Below, piece after piece: positions 41,063 to 55,217 of a DNA stretch of 64,000 nt (position 1 is its first letter; each line of letters opens with the position of its first letter). The stretch is taken from the NCBI RefSeq assembly GCF_001653235.2, contig NC_035791.1, positions 4,774,001-4,838,000 on the forward strand. The letters run 5' to 3'. The notes under the pieces were generated by a model. That model was not told the origin of the DNA. It was given only the letters and a program-made list of their open reading frames with translations, and searched no databases. The position numbers and the translations under genes are program-made. Source of the stretch: Pochonia chlamydosporia 170. Taxonomy: Eukaryota; Ascomycota; Sordariomycetes; Hypocreales; Clavicipitaceae.

Positions 41063-43027
41063 AGGAGGTTAGACCGAGAAAAACAGCCGCAATGGACGAC
41101 TTATCGTATTTCACATACTTCCCCTTCCCCTTGTCGATTTCATGGTATCGGTCCCAAAACCGATCATACAGCGGTTGCAACTTCTGGCGAATATCTTTGC
41201 CAAATATGGACCGTACCTCGGGTTCCATACTGTAAGATTTATGCTTGACTACCATGTCGTCGAACGCGGCATTGAACTGAGTAAATTTCTCTTTAATCTT
41301 GTCTTTATCTTTGCTGCTGAGTCCCTTGACAACAGACGCAGAATCTGCCGCCTGGCCAGATGTTGGTCGCTGTGCGCGATTAGTATGAATTGTATCGAAA
41401 AGATACACAGACAGATCTCTGCAGACATCGGTGTATGCTGCGGTTGCCTTTTTGCGCCATTGGTCTAGGACTTCGAGCCGCGACTGCAATAGAGATGCAA
41501 GATCCGAGTCCCGTATCATTCTCTCAATGATTACAACGCTGTTGGCGAGAAACACTCCTGCGACAGATTTGCTTCGAAGTAATGCTTTTGCCTTTTGATC
41601 TAACACGGACATGAGGGTATCGATTGTATCCAGACAGTAATGTGCAAATATATCCCTCCCATCAGCACCGATATCAAAGGAGGCGAGGCTTGGAACGGCA
41701 TCAGTGGAGCGGCCGGCAGACCCTGGGCTCGACTTCCACCCTCCATCACCAAGAGATATCATGATACTGGAGATTGGGCGAAGGAACTCCACCATGGCCT
41801 GTAGTCGCTGCATTGTTTCTGTCACAAGCGGTATAGAGGCACCGTCCGAAGGTAGTGTCTGTAGCCCTCCCGCTTTTCTCCGGGTATCTTCCAACAAGTC
41901 TGAAAGCGATGCCTTCGCCGTTTCCCGCACCGGTTTCAACGCAGCAGCCAGAGGACCCTTGAGTTCCCCTGTCCTCATTTCCAGGTTTCCTAAGAGACTG
42001 GAGAGGATTTCGGTGATTTCATACGCCAAATAGCAGTCTGTTGCCAGGTGACCTTTTATATGAGTATTCAGTTCCCTGACTGTTCGCGCAAGTTCCGATA
42101 ATGCTGCCTGGCAAGTCGCTTGAAATACTGGGCCCCAGTCTTCACGCTTGAATATACTACAGATGTTGTCATATTCTGATAGGAAAATGGCCTCCATGGC
42201 TTGAGCATATGTGCTAATTCCATTGGTTCCCGCTCTATAGATGGCACCGGGATTCTTTTTCTTAGCCGTGTTTACACTAGCTGCTGCCAGATTGGCGAGA
42301 GACGATGCTAGATACGGGCCACGAACTTCGGCAAATATTTTTGACGCTGGCGAATCGTGTCCAGGAGACTTCTGACCACCAGCCAGGTAGGCATAGACAA
42401 GACCCAAGCGAGCTATCTTATCCTGCGGTAGGACCGGGAATGGCTTATCCTTTGTAATGTAATGGAGGGGTTCGATGGACCTAGGCGTTTCCCCTCGTAA
42501 AAGTTTGTCAAAGTAATTCTCAAGTTGCGCATTACCTGACTTTATGAGCCGGTTAAGATCAACCATTGTGTGCTGGTTTGCTCGCAGGTTCGACGCCTGC
42601 ATCTCTGCGTGGGACTTGTTGAGCCTCTTCAGCGAGGAGAGGTAGCTGGATAACCCGGCCTTGTCCGGTCCGGCGCGGATAATTTGCTCCTCGTTATCTT
42701 TATTATCGGCGGGTTGGTGCAGTCGGTCAATGGCGGCGAGGACGGAGTCAACATCTAATTGAACTTAGTGCATGATGCAACAGACAATGCCATAATATAG
42801 GGTCAAGTCGTACTCTTTCCAAGCAACTGAAGACGTCGGGTCTCGCCACTCAGTGGCCCAGCCACATCGCGCACACTCTGCCCAGAGACCTCTAGCCGTC
42901 CGAGGCTCGCCTGGATCTTCTTGGTGAGCTGCGTTGTCTTTTCGAGTCGAGAGTTCAGCACATCCACCTCGGCTCGCGCCTCCTCGTCAACTGCGTGATG
43001 GGCCGTATTTGAAAGGCCCACCGCCAT
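41061..43027 (-). CDS. EXO70: exocyst complex component Exo70
   Basis: Subunit of the octameric exocyst that tethers secretory vesicles to the plasma membrane at growth sites and binds PI(4,5)P2 and Rho GTPases through its C-terminal domain. Exons are 42814-43027 and 41061-42754; a 59 nt intron joins LQLLGK to NVDSVLAAIDRLHQP in frame, for 635 residues, close to the usual fungal length. The N-terminal coiled coil is visible (DEEARAEVDVLNSRLEKTTQL). The helical C-terminal part includes SVVIIERMIRDSDL, YTDVCRDLSVYLFD, KDKIKEKFTQFNAAFDD and the basic end RYHEIDKGKGKYVKYD, the likely lipid-binding surface. Divergent from MCM3, sharing a 576 nt promoter region. Confidence 0.95.
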
Positions 43028-43603
43028 AATGCATGCGAATTCGCAAGCAGGTGGACGAGCGCGGGGAGAAATGAAAGACTCAAGAAAAAGTAAATGTATG
43101 GAGTAGTGATGAACAGATCATGCATGCCATGTGCACAGTTCGGACAGCGGCAACTATGTTTGACATTGCTGGTGCTAGCTCCGGCAAGTTTCGTGCTCCG
43201 CTCAACATTGAACGAAATGTGAGAGGTGAGAGCTTGACACAGGAGCTAAACACTGGCAGATGGAGCCCCACAGATCCAGGTGAGAAGCCTGCCTCAGTAC
43301 AGTGCGGAGTACCTCATTCCCCCTACTCGGGACTTTCCTGTGCAACCTGACTGCGTGAGCATCCAACAGATGCACATGCATCCACCACATTTGTGGGCTA
43401 ATTAATACTGAAAGGGGCCACACGAACCACTTAACGCGTCGCTCAGCTTTGCGCGTCGCGCGTCACTTATGCCCTTCGCACCACTGCCCCGTTTGCCTCC
43501 TTCAGAGGTCGTGCAGGCATAGTTCTCAATCCCAGTCCTCGGACGGCACCTCATAACTCGTTACAACGTCCAGAAACTGTAACTGGACCCGTGGCGCTTC
43601 ATC
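43028..43603. promoter_or_regulatory. bidirectional EXO70/MCM3 promoter with MCB-like sites
   Basis: The 576 nt between two divergent start codons. It contains ACGCGT at 43434-43439, followed shortly by two further CGCGTC units (about 43455-43470). ACGCGT is the binding site of MBF, the G1/S factor that drives MCM genes in yeasts. Control by MBF here is inference. Confidence 0.55.
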
Positions 43604-46502
<2,899 letters not shown>

Positions 46503-46751
46503 GTTGCTAGATATGATGATCACGAGGAAATCGGCGTCTCGGCGAAGGGTTCATATGGGCATCAGGATACACGTGTGGAAGTGCCACGCTCGGTTGGAAA
46601 CTGTAGTTCTTTTGCACAACTTGATTAATTACCGCGGAAGGCTTGGATTGGCACTCTGGTCGATGTATCCGTTTGAGTGCCTAAGTTGCACATACGGACG
46701 ATTATGTGGCGCCGTGGATAGGAAGTCTATATTCTCAGTAGTATAGTTGTT
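46503..46751. other. short convergent spacer
   Basis: About 250 nt between the stops of MCM3 and the Mak32-like gene. Nothing else seen. Confidence 0.6.
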
Positions 46752-48143
46752 TCAGAGTCGTCGTAGGAATTCCTGAAGTCGTTGTTGCACCTCTTCTCCA
46801 TTCCATGTTTCTCTGCCCTCCTCGTCAGTGGCTATTGATGGCATACCAACTTGCTCAATCGCAAAACTTGCGGCGACTGAACCCCAAGCTACAGCATCTT
46901 CCAGCTTTTCCCCGCGGGCGAGGGCTACCGATAATCCTCCAAGCATTGTGTTACCACCACCCGTTGAATCAATTACCTTGCTGCCATCTTGGTGATAAGC
47001 AGGAATCCACTTTTCCACGCCTGGGTCTACTTCGATTTCTTCGCGAGCGATTATACCATCTTCATCTTGCATAAGTCCCGCAAAAAGGGCTTCCATGTCT
47101 ATGTCGGGTTGTAGAGCACCATGTATATGTGCCTTCCTCGGCTTGGGCGTTTTGTCCCTGGTGCTTTGTCGTTTCCTTCCACCGTTCTTGGCAATGTAGC
47201 AGCCCTTCTCGCCAGCCCGAACAACGATGGCATATGACTGCAACGGCATGCTAGCCAGTAGTTGCTCGCACGCACGTTCCACGCTTGATAGGGACACTTC
47301 ACCTGTCTCCGGGTCTAGCCCATCGTCACCCATGAACCCCGCCAATTCAGAATGATTGGGACTACATATGTCCACGAGGCGCAGCGTATTGGTACAGTTG
47401 AGCAACTCATCCGGCGTGCAGAGGTCGGGAACCGGCTCCCAGACGAATATGGGCTTAATATATGGATCATTTTCCGTCAAAAGAGCTTTTCGGCTTGACG
47501 TGATTTCCGTCACGAGTTCTTGACAGCGAGTGGGGGAGCAAATCAGGTGAAAGGATTTGGAGAAGAGCAAGTTGGGAGCGAGGTCCTCTGCTGTGATGCG
47601 TTTCTTCGGCGTTGTGTACTTGAAAGCTCGCTTGTCCCCTGGGCCAGCATAGCCGTTCCATCCTCTCGTCGTGAGGCGGTCGTGGTCCTCACGGATGATG
47701 ACTCCCGTGTGCCAGCTATCTACTACCGATGACAGTTTGGCCGGAAAGTCAGAACCTTTATCAACAACCCACCCAATGGAGAGTGACAGTGGCGAGGGTG
47801 AGAAGAGACGGGCTCCGAGCGCAGCATATGTTCCTGCGCCGCCGAGCGCATCGCGCACTGGCGGTGTTGGGGGTTGGAAGTCTATGTCATCTAATATGTC
47901 ATAGTCAGTTCAATGCGTCCAAATCCAGTTTCTGCGTTCGGTGGCTGGTTTTGAACCATGCGTAAATAGTTGAACAATTGACTGGGGCCTGGCTGGGCTA
48001 AAGGCGATGCGACAGCTCATGCAGTATTGGGGAGACTCACCGATTATGAGCATCCCAAGGGTGACAAAGTCTATTTGTGTCCTACTTCTTGCTTTACTAA
48101 CCTCCGCGGAGTAGCTCGGCTCGGTTCCCTCCTGAATTCCCAT
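46752..48143 (-). CDS. Mak32-like PfkB-fold protein
   Basis: Ribokinase-fold protein related to yeast Mak32, which is needed to keep L-A dsRNA virus particles stable; no enzymatic reaction is established for the group. Exons are 48041-48143 and 46752-47890, with a 150 nt intron joining LGMLII to DDIDFQPPTPP, for 413 residues. Seen in order: GGAGTYAALGARL (PfkB N-terminal motif), SPNHSELAGF, YAIVVRAGEKGCYI and VIDSTGGGNTMLGGLSVAL (C-terminal motif). In sugar kinases that last motif is DTxGAGD with a catalytic Asp; here the position is Asn. An insert rich in Lys/Arg (about 47130-47190) separates the last two motifs. It could be a pseudoenzyme or use an altered mechanism. Confidence 0.85.
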
Positions 48144-49510
48144 TTGTTCCGTTGATGGTTTCAGATGACAGGTAGGACCAAGTAGGCACTGCTCCGCAGC
48201 ACCCTTTCGAGGCTATTTTCTACTCTGTGCTCGTTTCCAGATGAACTGGCGCTGAGCCGCCGATTTCGTGCCGCCTCGGTTGCACTACGTAGATGACTCG
48301 TTGGGAGGCAAGCTGCATTCAGATTTGCTGTTGGGTGAATCATCAGCTGCAGGGCCTTTCCACCTTACACCGCCTGAAGCAAAACTCGGACTCCAGGTAG
48401 TAAAGTAGGGCACCAGGGGCAAACAGCGATACATGAGCGGGCATACGGGAACGGGAGGCGCCGCGAAGCTGTTACATCGGTGCTTTACATGTGCCTCTCG
48501 CGAGTGACAATAGCTGTGTAATCGAGAGAGCAGGCTGCCAACAATGCCAGGCTCAGTTGGACGAGTGACGAATTCGAGAGCCTTGCCCAGAGCTGACGGT
48601 GCAAATCTCCAGTGTCCATTATTGTATAGGGTAGGGGGGAACTAAATCTGAATGCGTTCCCCGTCAACCCGCAACGACACCGGTCCACTGGGTTGTTATA
48701 TGTGCCCAGGTGCCTAACTAACCAGGTACGTATACCATACAATGGGGCCAAATTAATGGGCTAGAATCCCGGGATACAAACTTGAGTACTCCGTACTTGC
48801 CTGGGCTTCTTCGTGTGTGCCAACAAGCACCTGACATCCACCAAGCTACGCGGGCGATATAACATCAAGCACACTGGCAACTAGACCTAAAACCCCTGCT
48901 TCCCATGTGCCGTGATAACGGAGCCGATCTCAATCCGTCCAGATATTACTTGTGACCAGTCGTATCGTGATGATTGAGTAAGGCGGGTTGGTTGATGTCG
49001 TGATGCCTTGAAACAAGAGAGGTCTGGTCCGGCGTGGGTCTTTTGCTGCCTGCCCACGTTGGAGTTCTGCCCCACCAAGCCTGGTGTCAACTCTGGCCAA
49101 TTCTGCGTACAGGGCGGAGTATTCTCAGTGGGAGGCTTCTGCTGCCCCCTGACAACATTTGATGGCACCAGACCAGCCTAGCTCGATTTGTGTGACTGGT
49201 GCTGACCTTCCAACATTGAATGTTGTGCCGTAGTCCACCCCCTGGATTGTCCAAAGCCTGAAATGAAGCAGGCCGCCACCAATCAACTGGCCTCACTACC
49301 TCACTCAGCTGAACAGACGGGACTGTGCCCGGAGTGGTTTCCTGTTCTTTCATAATAGATAATATTTCGAGAACCTCGATCTAGACGCATAGTCTCGGGC
49401 TCTCGCACCTATATACGCAAACTGCCATCGAAAGCACCCAGGGCCGTTACTAGAACTACAATTAGTATTCGCAAAGCCTCAAAGCAATACCGACGGAATT
49501 AGCAGCCAAG
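48144..49510. other. intergenic, divergent Mak32-like and CAP genes
   Basis: 1.37 kb without coding support. A TATATA stretch at about 49411-49416 lies roughly 100 nt before the CAP start. A TACTCCGTA motif is at about 48785. Confidence 0.55.
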
Positions 49511-51348
49511 ATGGCCGCTGCAAACAATATGCACAATCTCACCACGCTCATCAAGAGGTAAAGACGGGACCAAGAACCTTGTTATTATTCCGGTAGCACG
49601 ATGTTGGAATACTGAATCGTTGGGCAGGTTGGAAGCTGCAACCTCACGGCTCGAAGATATCGCGACTGCGACTGAGCTGCCCAAAGACGTGCCTGCCTTG
49701 AACCAGACAACGGCTACCCCGACGGACGCGTCCTCCGCTGCTACACGCCCTCCGGTAGGCGCAATGCCAACGACATCCGGTCCAAAGCAAACCGTGGAGC
49801 AAGTCCCCGAGGCAATCGAAGAGTTCCAGCAGTTCATCAGCTCCTCCGTGGACAAATATGCCAAGATTAGCAATGAAATCGGTGGCGTGGTTGCTAAACA
49901 GGTGAGAGATATTCCGAAGACCGCCAGTGGTTACCAGTTGCTAATGCTTAGCACCTTTGCACAGGCTGCCGAGGTTGTTAGAGGATTCCAAGAGCAGAGC
50001 AAGTTTCTACTCATTACAACCAGAGCGACCAAGCCGGATGCGTCAACGTACCAGACCCTTCTCAAACCAATCAACGATGCGTTGATGGCCGTGACCGAGA
50101 TTAAAGATTCGAATCGATCCGATCCAATGTATCCTCACCTAAGCGCTGTCGCCGACGGAATCATGATGCTAGCATGGATTACACTTGACAACCGGCCCTA
50201 CAAGCACGTAGAGGAGAGCTTGGGTTCAGCCCAATTCTTCGGCAACCGGGTACTTAAAGAACAGAAAGACAAGTAAGGCAAATCAACCAACACATCAACC
50301 ATTAAAATGGTTTAGCTGAGAAAAATATCCATAGGGACCAGAAGCAAGTTGAATGGGTTCAGACGTTTTACCAGGTCTCCCGTGACCTTGCAGAATACGT
50401 CAAGCAAAACTTCCCGTCTGGTGTCAGCTGGAATGCCAAAGGCGGCTCTGCTCAAGATATAATTGAGTCGCTACAGCATAAAAGCACAGCGCAGACTGCA
50501 TCGACCGCTGGAAGCGCTGCGGCGCCTCCTCCACCACCGCCGCCCCCTGGACCACCACCTGTGTTGGACATCAAAGCTGAACCGGCTCATGATGCATCCA
50601 CAGCTTCTGGTGGGTTTGATGCTGTATTCTCAGAGCTGAATCGAGGCTCAGCTGTCACCAAAGGTCTCCGGAAGGTTGATAAATCGGAAATGACACACAA
50701 GAATCCCTCATTACGTGTTAGCAACTCTGGCGGGGATCGGGATGGCTCACATCGAGGCAAAAGCCCCGCCCCTGGTAAAAAGCCCAAACCAGAAAGCATG
50801 CGAGTGAAGAAGCCCGCGAAGAAGGAGCTTGTTGGCAACAAGTGGACGATTGTAGGTGCATACACCCTTCGCAGGGCTTACACCATCACTGACGACAATC
50901 ACAGGAAAACTATGAAAAAGGGAGTGAGCCAATTGAGATTGAAGCCGCCCTAACTCACTCTGTGTTGATCAGCAGGTGTAACAACACAACGGTAATACTC
51001 AAGGGCAAAGCTAACCAAGTTACTGTGGAAAACTCAGCTCGCCTCTCCCTGGTTGTGGATAATTTAGTTGCCACAGTGGACGTCGTCAAAGCTCAAAATT
51101 TCGCCTTGCAGGTTCTAGGGTCTCTCCCAACTGTAATGCTAGACCAAGTCGATGGTGGTCAGATCTACTTTAGCAAGGAGAGCATCGCAACCAAGGTCTA
51201 CACGAGCAAGTCATCTGGCATTAACCTCAACATTCTGTCGGGTTCGGATGATGATTACAAGGAGGTGCCACTGCCATCACAGATCTGCTCATACTATGAC
51301 GAGAGTAAGGATGATCTCGTAAATGAGATTGTCGCCCATGCTGGTTAG
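49511..51348 (+). CDS. adenylyl cyclase-associated protein CAP/Srv2
   Basis: Actin-monomer recycling protein that in yeast also binds adenylyl cyclase and transmits Ras signals. Exons are 49511-49557, 49628-50272, 50335-50851 and 50905-51348, with introns of 70, 62 and 53 nt, for 550 residues. The start MAAANNMHNLTTLIKRLEAATSRLEDI is the oligomerising coiled coil that contacts cyclase. The helical folded domain follows (IEEFQQFISSSVDKYAKIS, RPYKHVEESLGSAQFFG), then a polyproline stretch and a WH2-like region. The C-terminal beta-helix CARP domain is seen in RCNNTTVILKGKANQV, PTVMLDQVDGGQIYFSKES, EVPLPSQ. All parts of the family are present. With the RasGAP in the same window, two Ras/cAMP regulators are found here. 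Confidence 0.95.
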
Positions 51349-51828
51349 AAAGCCTATGTCCCCGCAAGTCCAGTTGCCTGTGCAGAAGATTCTGCTTCAG
51401 CGCTAGAATTGTTGTCACTTGGTGGAGAGAAAAATTCTGTCGCGTCTCGTGTATGATATGGGCGGCTTGGGGTCGACTAGCAATAGACGCAAAGCAAGAC
51501 AGCTTTCGCACTTTTATCATCAGCAGGAGAAGTATGGCCGTGGCGTGTGCATTGTCCCAAGATTTGAAATGCAATAGTTTACTGAACTTTCCTGTGACAG
51601 TGCCAATCCTTATTCACGAGATATAGTGTATGGGTAGAACTACAATACAAAAATTGTCTAAAAATCGGGAAAGATCGTGAAGACCCGGAGCCAAATTCCT
51701 CGCTCATTTTCCTCGAACTAGACACCAATACGGCAATCTCTGTCTAGTCTGGCCGTCCAAGTCCAACACGTACGACGATGTCTGCGTCGCATTCTTTGTT
51801 GCCAAGCCCACCAGACATCTCCGCACCT
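51349..51828. other. convergent spacer
   Basis: About 480 nt between the 3' ends of CAP and carnitine acetyltransferase. No gene seen. Confidence 0.6.
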
Positions 51829-54004
51829 TTACAGTTTGGCCTTGGGGGAAGCGACGGTTGGCATCAATAAATCACGCATTTCGCCCGCGGCTTCGTTGAG
51901 GTAGTGGCTCATACGATCGCTTCCCAAACTCTTGGATACGACATTGAAGTTAATACTGTATGCATGTTAATATTGAATGCCTTGCAATGGTGGATTGGCC
52001 CGGGTTTCACGTACCTATTTTCATTGATCATGTAGGCGATGCCGAAGCCCCCATCAATGACCTGACTCCAACCATAGCCATTGAAGAATTCTGAGCTGAG
52101 TTGGGAACTGGAAATGTACCAGGAACTGGAATACCCGAAAGCAGGGTCCGTGTAGATGGCAGGTACCTCATCGCCAGGACCGAGAAGTTTCTTAAGGCCA
52201 AATAGATGTCTGTCCACGCCTTTGCCATCTGACGCAGCTGTGATATACTCCAGGTGGGCGTCGATAGCCTTGCGGAATAACCCTACTCGGGCCTCATCGT
52301 TTTGTGACGAGTCGGCCATGGATTTGCACCACGCTACAGCTTCATCAGATACTGTTCGACAGGTTTCGGTTCGCCCGAGCTGGAAACGACGGGTCGCAGC
52401 TGATTCATATGTTGGCCGATTCTTTCCGTACATCTTGAAATAGGCCAACTGAATAATCATTTGGACATAAGCATCAGGGGAGCACCTGAATTTTTTTATA
52501 AGGCCCTTACCGTAGCCCTGATATGCCTGTACAGCCAATTGATGTTGGTTAATGACGTTGTGGAAGTCAGTGATGGCACGGTCAATCTCCGCCTGAACTG
52601 GTGCGGTAATATCAAATTGAATCAAACGGGGCTCAGGAAGATCGGATCGGATTGACGGATCCGAAAAATCCATCTTGTTCCCAAAAATGAGATCGTTGAT
52701 ATAATCGTTGAGACGATGAGTCGGTGTTCCATCCATCATTGAGTGTTCACCCATGAAACCTGACGTTCCGTTGTCGTTGATGATGAACTGTAAGGGTTTG
52801 TCGTACCAACGGTTGGCCCCGTCACCATGCCAATACTGATGAGCCCTCTCTTCCAATGTCACTGGAGAAGCATCGTCGAGGCAGACTATGAATGAGGCTG
52901 AATCAATAGCATGTACAGCGTTCTTGTTCTTGGTGCTAGTCTGAATCAGCAACTCCCGGGCGTCTGCCCAGATATCCCGATGCTCAGAAGTCAAAGCGCC
53001 AATCGCAGGGACGCGCTGGGCTGACTCGTAGACCCTGTTGAACTGTTTTTCCAGCTCCGAAGTGTTGAGTTGCTTGCCGTCAATTTCGTGAGGAATTAGA
53101 AAGAACTGGTTCTTGCGAATTGCAATTATATGTTTGTTTTCACTGGCGGGGAACTTGGCGGGATGGTCGGCAGGGCGTGCGGCAATGCGGGTCGCGTTGA
53201 ACATCCATTTGTAGCTATCCATGCAAATTGGCAATTTTTTCATGTACTCAGGCTCAAGTGAGCCATTGTCGACAGCCTTCTTGAACTCGAGAACGGCAGA
53301 AGTGATAGCTGCAGCTCGCTTGGCTGGATCTCGGCGCGAGCGGTCATCGCGGTGAGAGTAGAAATAGCTGACATAGGGAACCACAGGGTCGCGGTATGAT
53401 AGATAAGCAGCGTCGTTCCACCACTCATAAATCCAGTTCTTGGTCGCCGGATCTTCCCGCTTTGCAATTAGTTTCTCCTGGAGCTTGCCACCGATGCCAC
53501 CGGGTTTTATGAATTCTTCGACCGCAGCTTTGCTGTCTGAGTACTCAGTGGCAGAAAGCAAAGGATGGAGCGACTTCAAGTATCGCTTTGTTGTCTCTTC
53601 AAGGGTAGGGACGGGCAGCCGAGGTAAAGAATCTTGGAAACGCAGCGTTGCACCTTTAGACTTGTCCTCAGTGTAGCCTGGCAATTTTCACAACAGGTCA
53701 GCACTAAAGACCTTTTTCTTCTACTTCCTACTCCTCCTCCCTTTTTTTTTGGGTTGCGTTGGGGTACTTTTGACCAAGAAATCAAACTGATCATGTAGAA
53801 AGGAAAGGTGTAGCGTACCGGGAGGAAGAGAGCTGTTATTTCGTTTAGCCGAGGCCATGATTGTGGTCTGCTCGAGAGTTTTTGTTGTTAGTATTGGTTG
53901 GACCTTGAAAGCTAGCATCTGCGAATACGAACCGTTGCCAATGGTGAGCGAAGTCGTTGAATGTTGTTTCTCAATGCGTGAGATCGAGCGGCTGATGTCA
54001 ACAT
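51829..54004 (-). CDS. carnitine O-acetyltransferase, mitochondrial and peroxisomal
   Basis: Transfers acetyl groups between CoA and carnitine so that acetyl units can leave peroxisomes and mitochondria; needed for growth on fatty acids and acetate. Core exons: 53819-53858 (from an internal ATG), 52015-53677 and 51829-51955, giving 609 residues. Family sequence: LPRLPVPTLEETTKRYLKS, WWNDAAYLSYRDPVVPY, GEHSMMDGTP (catalytic His), GYGKGLIKKF and GRTETCR. It ends in AKL, a PTS1 peroxisomal signal. An upstream ATG at 54004 begins 24 codons (53933-54004) rich in Arg, Ala, Ser and without acidic residues, typical of a mitochondrial leader. A 65 nt intron (53868-53932; donor GTTCGT, branch ACTAAC) would join it in frame to MASAKRNN. 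The longer form is given as the span. Confidence 0.93.
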
Positions 54005-54994
54005 GGCCGGCCACAAACAATCAACTTTCCACGCGACGACGAGGGGAGAGTAGGGTTGTATAGGGAGAAAGTTGGCACGAGATGGCAGGGAATGCAGTGA
54101 CTTTCAGCAGCGACCGCGGTGCTCGGGAGAGCTCTTTTCAACCAGGCCACTGAGATGACTTAAAGTACCTGTCCGGCCACGACGGCTCCTTGAATGGTTT
54201 AGACTGGGACACCAATCCACCAGGCTGCTGTTCCTGGTGCTTCAGTTAAGAAAGTTGCAAAGGTATATGAGTGGATGTTGTGCGTCGGCTTGTGTGTGTG
54301 GGAACTCTGGAAACAGCGCAGAAGCCAGCCAGGCATGTGGTTCAAAGTTCGGCTTGAACTTGACAAGGACTGTCTGGTTGCTTTTCGGTTGACGGCCGGC
54401 TGTCTTGGGCTTGGCACCGTGGCACATCATCACTTGAAGCAACCAGGCATTGACCCTTTGGCCCGCCCGACCCCGGCCGGCTTCCTCCAGGATGACGGCG
54501 TTGTCCCCCAATAGGCGGGTCTTGGAGCACAACAGCCGAGGTAAAAGCCTCCTGTGAATTGCGCCGGGGCCCGACGACAATGCACAATCAATATTGAGTG
54601 ACCTTCGGCTGATTTCTTGTGCTGAACACTTGACACCAGTCTTACCTTGCAAATCTTGTACCTAGAAATGTATGTATGTACTCCATAGTGCGCTCCTAGC
54701 CGATTGGTAGCCAGCAATCCACGATCCATTGTAATGCCTTGTCAACTAGAACCATCTGGAGGTTGTTGGCAATTGATGTCTGGTGCAAGATGTTTCCACT
54801 GCCTGGGCACAAACCTGGCTGGGCGTGCTTGTCACCTTGATGAAGGCTGACCTTACATAATACAATGGGCATTCCAATTTAGTCCAACGCAAGGTTATAC
54901 GAAATCGTCTCTTTTTTAGTACTAAAATAGTGGTACGGCCCCGCGGGGCGGAGGTACAAGCAAAGGAAGAATTGCGTGGCATTTCAAAAGAAAG

Positions 54995-55027
<33 letters not shown>

Positions 55028-55217
55028 ACTGCGGTGTCTGCTCCGACACCAAACTCCCAGACTAGTATAGTAGTACACTCCAATTACATGAACCGAGAAT
55101 CACGAAGCTCTGAGAGCCTCGACACACTAATCTCATTTATTCGAGAATCCCGTCAGACCGGACGCCACTGTCACATTCCATTTCGTTACACGCCTTCAGC
55201 GCATCGAGTTCATCATA
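54005..55217. other. intergenic with poly-A tract
   Basis: 1.2 kb containing the carnitine acetyltransferase promoter and the 3' end of the Swi3-like gene. No gene supported; the overlapping small ORFs at 54242-54729 are not coding-like. Confidence 0.55.
54995..55025. repeat. poly-A tract (31 nt)
   Basis: Uninterrupted run of A, preceded by an A-rich stretch, about 190 nt beyond the stop codon of the Swi3-like gene. Confidence 0.85.

Noticed and set aside
42585..42602. GCAGGTTCGACGCCTGC looks like a tRNA T-arm
   Set aside because: It lies inside the EXO70 coding exon, and no acceptor stem, D-arm or anticodon arm surrounds it.
54242..54729. Group of overlapping ORFs between carnitine acetyltransferase and the Swi3-like gene
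   Set aside because: Several frames are open at once with low-information sequence, typical of chance ORFs.
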